A DNA stretch of 5,621 bases from JBELHO01 sp042091375 (GCA_042091375.1 JBELHO010000104.1:1-5621), one strand, 5' to 3'. Positions 1-5,397 are shown, counted from the first letter of the stretch. Numbers and translations: made by a program. The notes: generated by a model from the letters alone, not told the origin.

Positions 1-31
1 ATTGCGAGGAGTGCTCAGAGTTAACTCAGAC

Positions 32-76
32 TACCAGTTTTAGCCATCAGTTTTAACCATCAGTTTCAGCCACCAG
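32..76. repeat. 13-bp imperfect tandem repeat, about 3.5 copies
   Basis: Three successive units with the pattern CATCAGTTTTAGC, and a partial fourth, recur at exactly 13-bp spacing (the CAG triplets sit at 35, 48, 61 and 74). The period is not a multiple of three and stops occur in the units, so this is unlikely to be coding. It lies between the unseen upstream gene and its terminator. Further short direct repeats of the GTGACT type follow at 111-146. Function unknown. Confidence 0.6.
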
Positions 77-165
77 CTAATTTACCCCAAGGGGTATTAT
101 CTGAGCTGAGGTGACTGACTATGATGACTGACTAAGGTGACTAGCTAAGCCAATTCAATCGCGTT

Positions 166-191
166 AGCCGAGCAATGTGCTCGGCTTTTTT
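166..191 (+). terminator. Rho-independent terminator of an upstream plus-strand gene
   Basis: AGCCGAGCA and TGCTCGGCT form a perfect 9-bp stem with a 3-nt loop, followed directly by six T residues (186-191). The T run is only on the plus-strand side, so it ends transcription coming from the left. The gene it serves is not recognisable here and probably ends before or just inside the left edge. Confidence 0.9.
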
Positions 192-268
192 ATTGTCTGG
201 CAAGTATTGTGTTAACCCAAAATAACTCAATGTTTTTCAATCTCATATTAAATTCTTCTCAGTGAAGT

Positions 269-298
269 TTGCACATTCAAGCAAAATTAGATTATGCT
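269..298 (+). promoter_or_regulatory. Possible sigma-70 promoter of the sensor kinase gene
   Basis: A weak -35 (TTGCAC, 269-274) and a partial -10 (TATGCT, 293-298) are separated by 18 bp, which would give a leader of roughly 25 nt before the proposed start. The boxes match consensus at only 3 and 4 of 6 positions. The stretch between the terminator at 191 and the gene is AT-rich, and two GTTAAC-containing words, GTGTTAAC (209-216) and GTTAACAC (308-315), form an inverted pair around it. Tentative. Confidence 0.3.
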
Positions 299-318
299 TG
301 ATGGGTAGTTAACACACT

Positions 319-331
319 AGAGGTGATCTTG
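319..331 (+). promoter_or_regulatory. Ribosome binding site that decides the kinase start (TTG at 329)
   Basis: AGAGGTGAT at 319-327 is complementary to the 3' end of 16S rRNA. The GTG at 323 lies inside this match and so cannot be properly spaced from it. The TTG at 329 is 5 nt after the GAGG core and opens a protein with a positively charged second residue and a good signal peptide. I therefore prefer the TTG start, two codons shorter than the longest reading. Confidence 0.65.
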
Positions 332-2362
332 AAAACCCTCATTTTCGTCATGTTTTTATGCATTTTCAACGTAAATGCACAAAACAAGGTACGATTAACG
401 GATGATGAGTACAGTGTTTTACGCAAAGACGTTGTTGAAAATTATGCTGAGCACCCCCTCGATGCAGTCAGTCGTGCAAGCGAGTATCTCGCCACTTACG
501 CCGACCAATTCACTCCCCAACAACACTTAAAAATGTTTTATGCCAAGGCATTTTATCAAATTGCTGCTGAGCTATATGATGATGCCCATCGCACCCTGAT
601 AAAATGCAAAACCATGGCAGATGAGCTCAATGAGCCTGAGTTAAGTTATTATTTTCACGATTACATGGCTTTAGTTCTTTTGGAAACTGAAAATTTTGAA
701 TTAGCCATAGGATCCTATTTAGACGCCTTAGAGGTAGCTAAACAAACCGATGATGGTGGCATGATCGCCAGAGCACACAATAATGTAGGACACATATTAA
801 CGCTACTAGAGCAGTATGAACGAGCCAAGCCATATATTGAATTCTTTTACGAGTATGGCAAAACTCACACTGTCTGGACTTATATTGCTACTGGCTTGAA
901 TAACCTTGGCGAGATAGCCTTGGCCAATAACAATATCGACACAGCAAAACAATACTTTGAACAATCACTGGACATTCGAAAAGCCCAAAATTACCCATTG
1001 AGATCTTCTTGGTCATATCACAATTTGGGTTTAGTACATTTCAAATTAGGCGAGTATCAACAAGCAGCGGCGTATTTAAATCAAGCCATTGCCATCAGGG
1101 CAAAATATCAACGCGAAACGGAAATGATCCGCTCTAGCTTAGCTTTGGTGGAAGCGTATTTTGCCCTTGAACAAGATCAACAAGCCTACGACTTGTTGCT
1201 TACCAGCATTGAGCAGCTCAAAGTAAAAAATCAGCAAAGCTTGCTTGCTAGTGCTTACCAAATGTTGAAACGATATTATCAACAACAGCAAAATACCCTA
1301 GGTGAATTAAGTGTGACAGAAGATTTATTGGCAACACAATTGGCTTTATCTGGCAGAAAATTTGATTTAGCGTTAACCCATTATTTGGCCAAAGTTGAAA
1401 TCAATATTCAAGCAATGGACAACCAAGCACTGCGCAAAGAAAATGAATTGGCACAACAAAAAGTTGATTCTAAGCAAACTCAATTACTGATTATTGTAGT
1501 TATGTCTGGTCTGATCTTTTTAGTGGTAATAAGCTTCGTTAGGTCGCTTAAGGCCAAAAACAGCAAACTTAAAGCCACTATAAATACCTTAGATCAAACC
1601 CGAATAGAGCTGATTGAAGCGGAAAAAATGTCTGCTATTACCACCCTAGTTTCAGGTATGGCACACCAACTCAATACCCCTATTGGCATTGTCACCACCG
1701 CTAATTCTGTGGTGCAAGAAAAGCTTAACGCCTTATCTGCACGAGTCAAAGCGCGCAGTTTAAATCAAAAGTCTTTTGATCAAACCCTAGTTGATATTGA
1801 CACTAGCCTTAACTTATCAGAAAACAATTGCCAAAAAGCAGCCGACTTAATTGAACAATTCAAACACATATCAGCTGAATTAGAAGGGGCAGAAGTCAGT
1901 CGCTTTGCTGTTAAGGCGTTTTTACAAAAAAAATTGCAACTGATCACCAGTCAATATCCGAATATTCAAAGCGTTGAAGTGTTGGGGCCTGAACTCAATG
2001 TTGAGCAGTACGCCAATGTACTGTTTAAAGTACTGGAACAATTAGTGAAAAATACCGCTGAAAACGCGCCCCAATCAAGTCAAGCATTGTCAATTTCTGT
2101 TGTCATTGAAAGCGGTGCTAATGGTATTACCTTAACCTATCGCGATAACGGCAGTGGTATTGCTGATGAAATCAGAGATAAGGTGTTTGAACCCTTCTTC
2201 ACCACCAAAGGCATGCAGCAAAGCATGGGCTTAGGCCTAAACATTGCCTACAACTCAGTACACCACTTAATGCAAGGCAAACTGTGCTGTGAACCCTCAT
2301 CGCGAGGAGCAAAATTTACCTTGCAACTACCTTTTACCTTCACAGCACAAACATCACAATAA
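329..2362 (+). CDS. TPR-containing transmembrane sensor histidine kinase
   Basis: Predicted inner-membrane two-component sensor kinase of 677 residues (numbered from TTG 329). Residues 1-17 (MKTLIFVMFLCIFNVNA) look like a Sec signal peptide. A periplasmic part of about 365 residues carries at least four TPR-like helical pairs near 107-140, 147-180, 185-221 and 229-261, a probable protein or ligand-binding surface. One membrane helix spans about 386-404, followed by a coiled-coil linker. The phosphoacceptor box is GMAHQLNTP with His446. The ATPase domain has an N box (LVKNTAENA, Asn575), a G1 box DNGSGI (606-611), an F box FEPFFTTKG (620-628) and a G2 box GLGLN (634-638), so all catalytic boxes are present. 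There is no HAMP or PAS domain and no response regulator next to it, so it appears to be an orphan whose partner lies elsewhere. It converges on the borosin cluster. No plus-strand terminator is evident after its TAA. The signal it senses cannot be read from sequence. Confidence 0.9.
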   Translation: MKTLIFVMFLCIFNVNAQNKVRLTDDEYSVLRKDVVENYAEHPLDAVSRASEYLATYADQFTPQQHLKMFYAKAFYQIAAELYDDAHRTLIKCKTMADELNEPELSYYFHDYMALVLLETENFELAIGSYLDALEVAKQTDDGGMIARAHNNVGHILTLLEQYERAKPYIEFFYEYGKTHTVWTYIATGLNNLGEIALANNNIDTAKQYFEQSLDIRKAQNYPLRSSWSYHNLGLVHFKLGEYQQAAAYLNQAIAIRAKYQRETEMIRSSLALVEAYFALEQDQQAYDLLLTSIEQLKVKNQQSLLASAYQMLKRYYQQQQNTLGELSVTEDLLATQLALSGRKFDLALTHYLAKVEINIQAMDNQALRKENELAQQKVDSKQTQLLIIVVMSGLIFLVVISFVRSLKAKNSKLKATINTLDQTRIELIEAEKMSAITTLVSGMAHQLNTPIGIVTTANSVVQEKLNALSARVKARSLNQKSFDQTLVDIDTSLNLSENNCQKAADLIEQFKHISAELEGAEVSRFAVKAFLQKKLQLITSQYPNIQSVEVLGPELNVEQYANVLFKVLEQLVKNTAENAPQSSQALSISVVIESGANGITLTYRDNGSGIADEIRDKVFEPFFTTKGMQQSMGLGLNIAYNSVHHLMQGKLCCEPSSRGAKFTLQLPFTFTAQTSQ

Positions 2363-2457
2363 AGTTAAGCACAGTATTTTTCAGCACATTCATCGACTGC
2401 TTGATCGCCTAAATCAGCGACTAGAGTGAGCAATGAAATTTATGGACTAAAATAAGC

Positions 2458-2484
2458 AAAAAAATTACCGCGACATCGCGGTAA
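2458..2484 (-). terminator. Rho-independent terminator of the borosin operon
   Basis: On the minus strand TTACCGCG and CGCGGTAA form a perfect 8-bp GC-rich stem with a 4-nt loop, followed by seven T residues (plus-strand A run 2458-2464). On the plus strand the hairpin is followed by ATATC with no T run, so it mainly serves the minus-strand genes. It lies 84 bp beyond the stop of the last precursor and marks the end of the cluster. It could also protect against read-through from the kinase. Confidence 0.9.
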
Positions 2485-2510
2485 ATATCATCGCCAACAT
2501 GACTAACGAG

Positions 2511-2538
2511 CACTGCGCCAGTTAGCACTGCGCCAGCC
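2511..2538. repeat. 15-bp tandem repeat, about 2 copies, 3' of precursor A
   Basis: The unit CACTGCGCCAGTTAG is followed by a truncated CACTGCGCCAGCC. The same unit occurs about three times after the other precursor (2902-2944). In the transcript it lies in the 3' untranslated part between the stop codon and the terminator. The adjacent CTATC and GATAG words (about 2538-2554) can pair into a weak hairpin. Confidence 0.75.
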
Positions 2539-2567
2539 TATCAAATGGCGATAGCTAGTGACAAAAG

Positions 2568-2780
2568 CTAATGACAGTGCTTAATCCACAAAATAGCTTT
2601 AAACCCTGTCATATTAAGCCGTTGTTTTAACCCTTCAGCATCATTGGCAAATAACAAAGCCAAATCTTCAGGCGCAACACCATAGCGCTCAGATGTTTGC
2701 TGTGGTTTTTCACTGTACTCTTGCATCAAAATCGGATCTTGATCTAACGCATTAACAAAATTTGCTAAACAATCACTCAT
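2568..2780 (-). CDS. Split borosin precursor peptide, SonA type (copy A)
   Basis: A 70-residue protein, predicted substrate of the adjacent alpha-N-methyltransferase. Residues 1 to about 53 look like the helical borosin-binding domain (related to the LigA-type small domain): FVNALDQDPILMQEY, then a Pro-containing turn, an RYGVAPEDLALLF helix and NDAEGLKQRL. The C-terminal segment NMTGFKAILWIKHCH (56-70) is the likely core. Aligned with SonA as I remember it (ending SYLVISHGN), Leu64 and Ile66 fall on the methylated positions. Length is close to SonA, about 71 residues. The start ATG has AGGAG 8 nt upstream (plus 2789-2793), carried over from the methyltransferase tail. The coding sequence, stop included, is identical to copy B at all 213 bases. 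It is the last gene before the terminator. Methylation sites are inferred. Confidence 0.88.
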   Translation of the reverse strand: MSDCLANFVNALDQDPILMQEYSEKPQQTSERYGVAPEDLALLFANDAEGLKQRLNMTGFKAILWIKHCH

Positions 2781-2791
2781 ACTCTTTACTC

Positions 2792-2860
2792 CTAGGCTTG
2801 TTTTTCTAATGACAGGTTGTTTTTAATGTCATCAACAGAGATCTGCAGTTTATCGATAAC
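2792..2860 (-). pseudogene. Relic of the borosin methyltransferase 3' end
   Basis: Reading leftwards from 2860, 22 codons (starting VIDKLQISVDDIKNN) match the C-terminus of the intact methyltransferase with one change (Thr to Ser), then meet an early TAG where the intact gene has GCT GAG GAG TGA. No start codon precedes it; an in-frame TAA lies just upstream of the junction. It is thus a fragment brought along by the duplication, not a gene. It still supplies the AGGAG ribosome binding site of precursor copy A, which may be why that part persists. Confidence 0.9.
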
Positions 2861-2867
2861 TGTTGAT
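2831..2867. repeat. Perfect 8-bp inverted repeat across the duplication junction
   Basis: ATCAACAG (2831-2838) and CTGTTGAT (2860-2867) are exact reverse complements separated by 21 bp. The right arm begins at the last base of the duplicated block and is absent from the corresponding place in the other copy, where the sequence continues as methyltransferase coding. The left arm belongs to the duplicated sequence. It may be a scar of template switching or simple coincidence. Confidence 0.6.
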
Positions 2868-2901
2868 TTTATTTAGACCGGCTAGCACTAGTGCTCACAT
2901 G

Positions 2902-2944
2902 CACTGCGCCAGTTAGCACTGCGCCAGCTAGCACTGCGCCAGCC
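2902..2944. repeat. 15-bp tandem repeat, about 3 copies, between the two precursors
   Basis: Units at 2902-2916 (CACTGCGCCAGTTAG), 2917-2931 (CACTGCGCCAGCTAG) and a shortened 2932-2944. One more unit is present than after copy A, and a degenerate GCTAGCACT precedes it at 2881-2889. In the minus-strand transcript it separates precursor B from the relic and precursor A. No T run follows, so it is not a terminator. Confidence 0.8.
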
Positions 2945-3266
2945 TATCAAATGGCGATAGCTAGTGACAAAAGCTAATGACAGTGCTTAATCCACAAAAT
3001 AGCTTTAAACCCTGTCATATTAAGCCGTTGTTTTAACCCTTCAGCATCATTGGCAAATAACAAAGCCAAATCTTCAGGCGCAACACCATAGCGCTCAGAT
3101 GTTTGCTGTGGTTTTTCACTGTACTCTTGCATCAAAATCGGATCTTGATCTAACGCATTAACAAAATTTGCTAAACAATCACTCATACTCTTCACTCCTC
3201 AGCTTGTTTTTCTAATGACAGGTTGTTTTTAATGTCATCAACAGTGATCTGCAGTTTATCGATAAC
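2915..3266 (-). repeat. Direct duplication, promoter-proximal copy (352 bp)
   Basis: Partner of the block at 2509-2860. Here the right part is still continuous with the full methyltransferase gene, so this is probably the ancestral arrangement, and the distal block the derived copy. All five differences between the blocks lie outside the 213-bp precursor coding sequence: four in the 80 bp upstream of it and one in the 59 bp downstream. Confidence 0.95.
2974..3186 (-). CDS. Split borosin precursor peptide, SonA type (copy B)
   Basis: Encodes the same 70-residue protein as copy A: N-terminal borosin-binding helical domain, then a core with AILWI between two lysines and a His-Cys-His end. The frame can be extended upstream to a GTG at 3195 (three extra residues, MKS), which overlaps the methyltransferase stop as GTGA. 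I prefer the ATG at 3186, because GAGGAG (3195-3200) stands 8 nt before it and copy A can only start at the equivalent ATG. The ribosome binding site lies within the last two codons of the methyltransferase, and only 5 nt separate stop and start, so enzyme and substrate are probably translationally coupled. In this split arrangement the enzyme binds the precursor in trans. The mature peptide would need release from the leader by a protease not seen here. Confidence 0.9.
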   Translation of the reverse strand: MSDCLANFVNALDQDPILMQEYSEKPQQTSERYGVAPEDLALLFANDAEGLKQRLNMTGFKAILWIKHCH

Positions 3267-4025
3267 ATCAAGGTTGTACTCAGGCAGTCCCAAACTCGGG
3301 ATCACCAGTGTAGAAATTGCCGTCAACTGTGCCGATGGTAGATCAGCTAAACAGATCTCTTCCATGCGTGACACAAAAATCGGCGATGTTCGCGCCTCAT
3401 AAATAATGACTTGATGATCACTTGGATAATGACTCAGTAGCCGCTCAGTTAACAGCTGTAGCCCAGTAGTATTGTGTTTAAGTGTTGACTTAAGTAAGTG
3501 ATCGCCAACTCCCCATATTTGCCAGATAATTTGCGTCATATAGGGATCTAAAGTGTAGCGACGAAATAAAAACTGGGTGGCCTCATAGCTTTGACAACCA
3601 TATTCCGCCGGATCAATACCTAGATCTGCCACTAAGCAATCTTCAGCTGAAATACCCGGCTCCATTTTCACCGAAAAGCCATTCTCTTTTAACGTATCAA
3701 TAACCCGATGTGACGGCGTGACAAATACCCCGGGGTGGCCGTAAAAAGCCGCGCAAACTTTCATCCCAGACTCAACACTCTCGGCGATCCTGTCGCACAT
3801 ATTTTGATAAGTTTGTACCCGAGACTTACCCACTTCATATAAATCTGTCAGAGTGTGAGTGTTGCTGTTAAGGCTCCTGATGAACTCAATGCCCGGCTTA
3901 TTCGGAATAGCCGCATAGACCACATCAGCTTGTCGAATGTGATTTCGTGTGATCAAGGTCATTTGCCCAGCGACACTTATACCAGTGCCCACCACCACCA
4001 AAGACCCTTGTTGAGATATTTCCAT
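3192..4025 (-). CDS. Borosin peptide backbone alpha-N-methyltransferase, SonM type
   Basis: A 277-residue cytoplasmic SAM-dependent enzyme of the tetrapyrrole methylase (SAM/SAH class III) fold, predicted to N-methylate backbone amides of the two precursors iteratively. Visible motifs are the N-terminal GSLVVVGTG (7-15), the region LYEVGKSRVQTY with Tyr63, Arg69 and Tyr73 (an R-x3-Y pair as in the catalytic region of OphMA and SonM), AFYGHPGVF (93-101), MEPGISAEDCLVADLGIDP (121-139) and ISTLVIP (237-243). These strings closely resemble SonM as I remember it, and the length fits a stand-alone enzyme without a fused core. Ordinary tetrapyrrole methylases such as CobA/CysG lack the R-x3-Y region and a small partner gene. 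The ATG at 4025 has no good Shine-Dalgarno, but no better start keeps the N-terminal motif. The gene leads the cluster and its 3' end was copied into the relic downstream. Confidence 0.92.
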   Translation of the reverse strand: MEISQQGSLVVVGTGISVAGQMTLITRNHIRQADVVYAAIPNKPGIEFIRSLNSNTHTLTDLYEVGKSRVQTYQNMCDRIAESVESGMKVCAAFYGHPGVFVTPSHRVIDTLKENGFSVKMEPGISAEDCLVADLGIDPAEYGCQSYEATQFLFRRYTLDPYMTQIIWQIWGVGDHLLKSTLKHNTTGLQLLTERLLSHYPSDHQVIIYEARTSPIFVSRMEEICLADLPSAQLTAISTLVIPSLGLPEYNLDVIDKLQITVDDIKNNLSLEKQAEE

Positions 4026-4033
4026 AAACAGTT

Positions 4034-4051
4034 ATTGTTCAAATGTACAAT
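4034..4051. promoter_or_regulatory. Inverted repeat ATTGT-N8-ACAAT before the methyltransferase
   Basis: Two perfect 5-bp arms (4034-4038 and 4047-4051) lie 9 bp upstream of the methyltransferase start codon, in place of a normal ribosome binding site. It could be a small operator or a weak RNA hairpin limiting translation. Such short arms arise often by chance in AT-rich DNA. Confidence 0.25.
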
Positions 4052-4084
4052 TTTTAACCTAAACTAAACTATTTAGCAGCACTG

Positions 4085-4095
4085 ATCAAGCATAA
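4085..4095 (-). promoter_or_regulatory. Possible -10 region of the borosin operon (TTATGCTTGAT)
   Basis: The minus strand reads TTATGCTTGAT, identical to 292-302 before the kinase gene. It includes TATGCT, a partial -10 box, and sits 59 bp upstream of the methyltransferase start. No convincing -35 lies at 16-18 bp. The operon probably has its own promoter in this gap because a stem-loop lies between it and the upstream acyltransferase gene. Confidence 0.25.
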
Positions 4096-4123
4096 ATTAC
4101 TGCGCAATTTTTTCACTAACAAA

Positions 4124-4158
4124 GGTTCGGGTAGTAATTAGGAATCGACTACCCAACC
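4124..4158 (-). terminator. Stem-loop, possible weak terminator after the acyltransferase
   Basis: GGTT and GGGTAGT (4124-4135, one bulged C) pair with ACTACCC and AACC (4148-4158), giving 11 bp around a 12-nt loop. In the minus-strand transcript it is followed only by TTTG, so termination would be incomplete. It lies 100 bp beyond the acyltransferase stop and upstream of the presumed methyltransferase promoter. It could instead be an mRNA-stabilising or leader structure. A second tiny hairpin, GGGTTTTACCC, is at 4180-4190. Confidence 0.4.
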
Positions 4159-4186
4159 CTAAACTTTGAAAGCTTTTGAGGGTTTT

Positions 4187-4241
4187 ACCCGTTTATTCTT
4201 TTACTCATTTATTCTTTTACTTTTTACTCATTTATTCTCTT
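4187..4241. repeat. 16-bp AT-rich tandem repeat, 3 copies
   Basis: Units at 4187-4202 (ACCCGTTTATTCTTTT), 4203-4218 (ACTCATTTATTCTTTT) and 4226-4241 (ACTCATTTATTCTCTT), the last two separated by a 7-bp ACTTTTT. It lies just after the acyltransferase stop codon in the 3' untranslated part. Probably slippage-derived; no function can be assigned. Confidence 0.7.
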
Positions 4242-4257
4242 AAATATTTTATCCCTT

Positions 4258-5397
4258 TTATCCCTTGACCTTGCAGGTGGTATTTACCTTGTTGAGTGTG
4301 TTCAGTTTGTTGAATTTTTGCCACTGAAGGTGAAGATAGGCAGGAATATATAAGCTGGCAATAAACGCCAGTACCAGACTAAGATCGGCCAAAAGCGAAT
4401 AGTCTTGGTTGATTTGATACATGAATGGCAACACGAAGTAAATGCCAACTGCATGAAAAGTAAAGACTTGCAGTGAGTGCTGGCCTAAATACACCAGTGG
4501 TTTTATGGTCAAGAGTTGTGGCAATTTTCTGATCAATACCGCGACCCAATAAGCCAAAACTAAGGTATTCAATAAGCGTATTAAGCCAACGTCTTGCCAG
4601 CTGTAGAATAATGAGGACAAGTTAGCCGGCAGAGGTAAGGGGGTATTTATTTTATGCATGACTAAAAAAGTGACGGCCAGCAGTAGGCAAGTATATTTGA
4701 GTTGCCGATTGGCTATGATATCCACCGAGGTAAATTGTTGGTAGTAGCCGGCGATCACTCCCAAATAAAATATAAACTGCCAAGCTAAAATATCCATGTA
4801 ACCAGCATCTACTTTTGTGTTCAGTTGTAAATACTGAAAAATCTCTACTAAAAAGCTATCGTTGATAAAGTGTGCCGCCAGCCAGATCAACATCGACAGG
4901 GTAAAGACCAGTAAACCTTTGCCGCGGTGCAATAACAGTAGTGCCCAAGGTAAAAAAAGCATAGGTACCATGTACAGCACTAAAATATCTAAATAACCCA
5001 TTTGTTGAATTTGAAAAAAGTTAAGTATTAACGCCTCAATCGGGTGGTTTAGGTAATTTTCAAGTAGGAAGTAGTTGCCCCAATCTGCGTACCAAATGCT
5101 GGGCAGTAGATGCGTGTGTAATGCGCTATATATGGTCAACACGGCAACCATAGTGAATATGTATAAATGACTAACCCGCAGCCAGATTTTCCGTTTTAAT
5201 TGCGCAGGGTTGTTGACTAACCGCCCGTAAACTATGGCCGCCATTATCCCCGACAAAAAAATGAACGCCTCTGCTGCCGAAACAAAGCCCAAGGGATTTC
5301 TGCTGAACGGGGTTATCGCCGCACTTTCTAGGTGGTTAATGGCAATTATCACTAACAATAAACCGCGAAAGCCATCAATGGCATAATTTCTGTTCAT
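4258..5397 (-). CDS. OpgC-like multispanning membrane acyltransferase
   Basis: A polytopic inner-membrane protein of 379 residues with about ten hydrophobic helices. It opens with NYAIDGFRGLLLVIIAINH, the conserved Asp, Arg-Gly and His pattern near the first helix of OpgC and acyltransferase-3-type enzymes. Next come SAAEAFIFLSGIMAAIVYG, typical of the OpgC family, and later a GQHSLQVFTFHAVG segment. OpgC proteins transfer acyl (succinyl) groups to periplasmic glucans, but no opgG or opgH is nearby, so the substrate here is unknown. The longest reading starts at a TTG (5415). I chose the ATG at 5397 because it places the DGFRG motif at the usual distance from the N-terminus, although the GGA upstream is a weak ribosome binding site. 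It has the same orientation as the borosin genes but is separated by 232 bp holding a stem-loop, so co-transcription is doubtful. Confidence 0.8.
   Translation of the reverse strand: MNRNYAIDGFRGLLLVIIAINHLESAAITPFSRNPLGFVSAAEAFIFLSGIMAAIVYGRLVNNPAQLKRKIWLRVSHLYIFTMVAVLTIYSALHTHLLPSIWYADWGNYFLLENYLNHPIEALILNFFQIQQMGYLDILVLYMVPMLFLPWALLLLHRGKGLLVFTLSMLIWLAAHFINDSFLVEIFQYLQLNTKVDAGYMDILAWQFIFYLGVIAGYYQQFTSVDIIANRQLKYTCLLLAVTFLVMHKINTPLPLPANLSSLFYSWQDVGLIRLLNTLVLAYWVAVLIRKLPQLLTIKPLVYLGQHSLQVFTFHAVGIYFVLPFMYQINQDYSLLADLSLVLAFIASLYIPAYLHLQWQKFNKLNTLNKVNTTCKVKG

Larger units (their letters stand above)
2509..2860 (-). repeat. Direct duplication, promoter-distal copy (352 bp)
   Basis: This block matches 2915-3266 at a constant offset of 406 bp with no indels and five substitutions (2522, 2787, 2794, 2795 and 2839). 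It contains the tail of the 15-bp repeats, a complete precursor gene, its ribosome binding site and the last 22 sense codons of a methyltransferase gene. Homology stops sharply at 2860, where the other copy continues into the intact methyltransferase. The bases between the copies (2861-2914) include a short stretch absent from the other flank and a 12-bp palindrome AGCACTAGTGCT (2884-2895). Confidence 0.95.

Noticed and set aside
3..56. Possible tail of an upstream gene, an open plus frame ending at TAA 54-56
   Set aside because: Only 17 codons, overlapping the 13-bp non-triplet repeat, with no recognisable protein. The terminator at 166-191 shows a gene lies to the left but does not tell where it stops.
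83..96. Palindrome TACCCCAAGGGGTA as a terminator or operator
   Set aside because: The 2-nt centre is too tight for a stable RNA loop, no T run follows, and nothing ties it to a gene within the window.
2540..2554. Hairpin CTATC/GATAG after the precursor stop as a terminator
   Set aside because: The stem is only 5 to 7 bp with a bulge and has no T run. The strong terminator at 2458-2484 lies just beyond and suffices.
2511..2944. 15-bp units considered as a CRISPR array or attachment sites
   Set aside because: Units are too short, tandem without spacers, and there are no cas, integrase or transposase genes. The flanking duplication explains the two groups.
3855..4067. 70-codon plus-strand open frame opposite the methyltransferase 5' end
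   Set aside because: It is antisense to a well-supported gene, has a low-complexity histidine-rich composition that mirrors the opposite codons, no good ribosome binding site and no recognisable domain.
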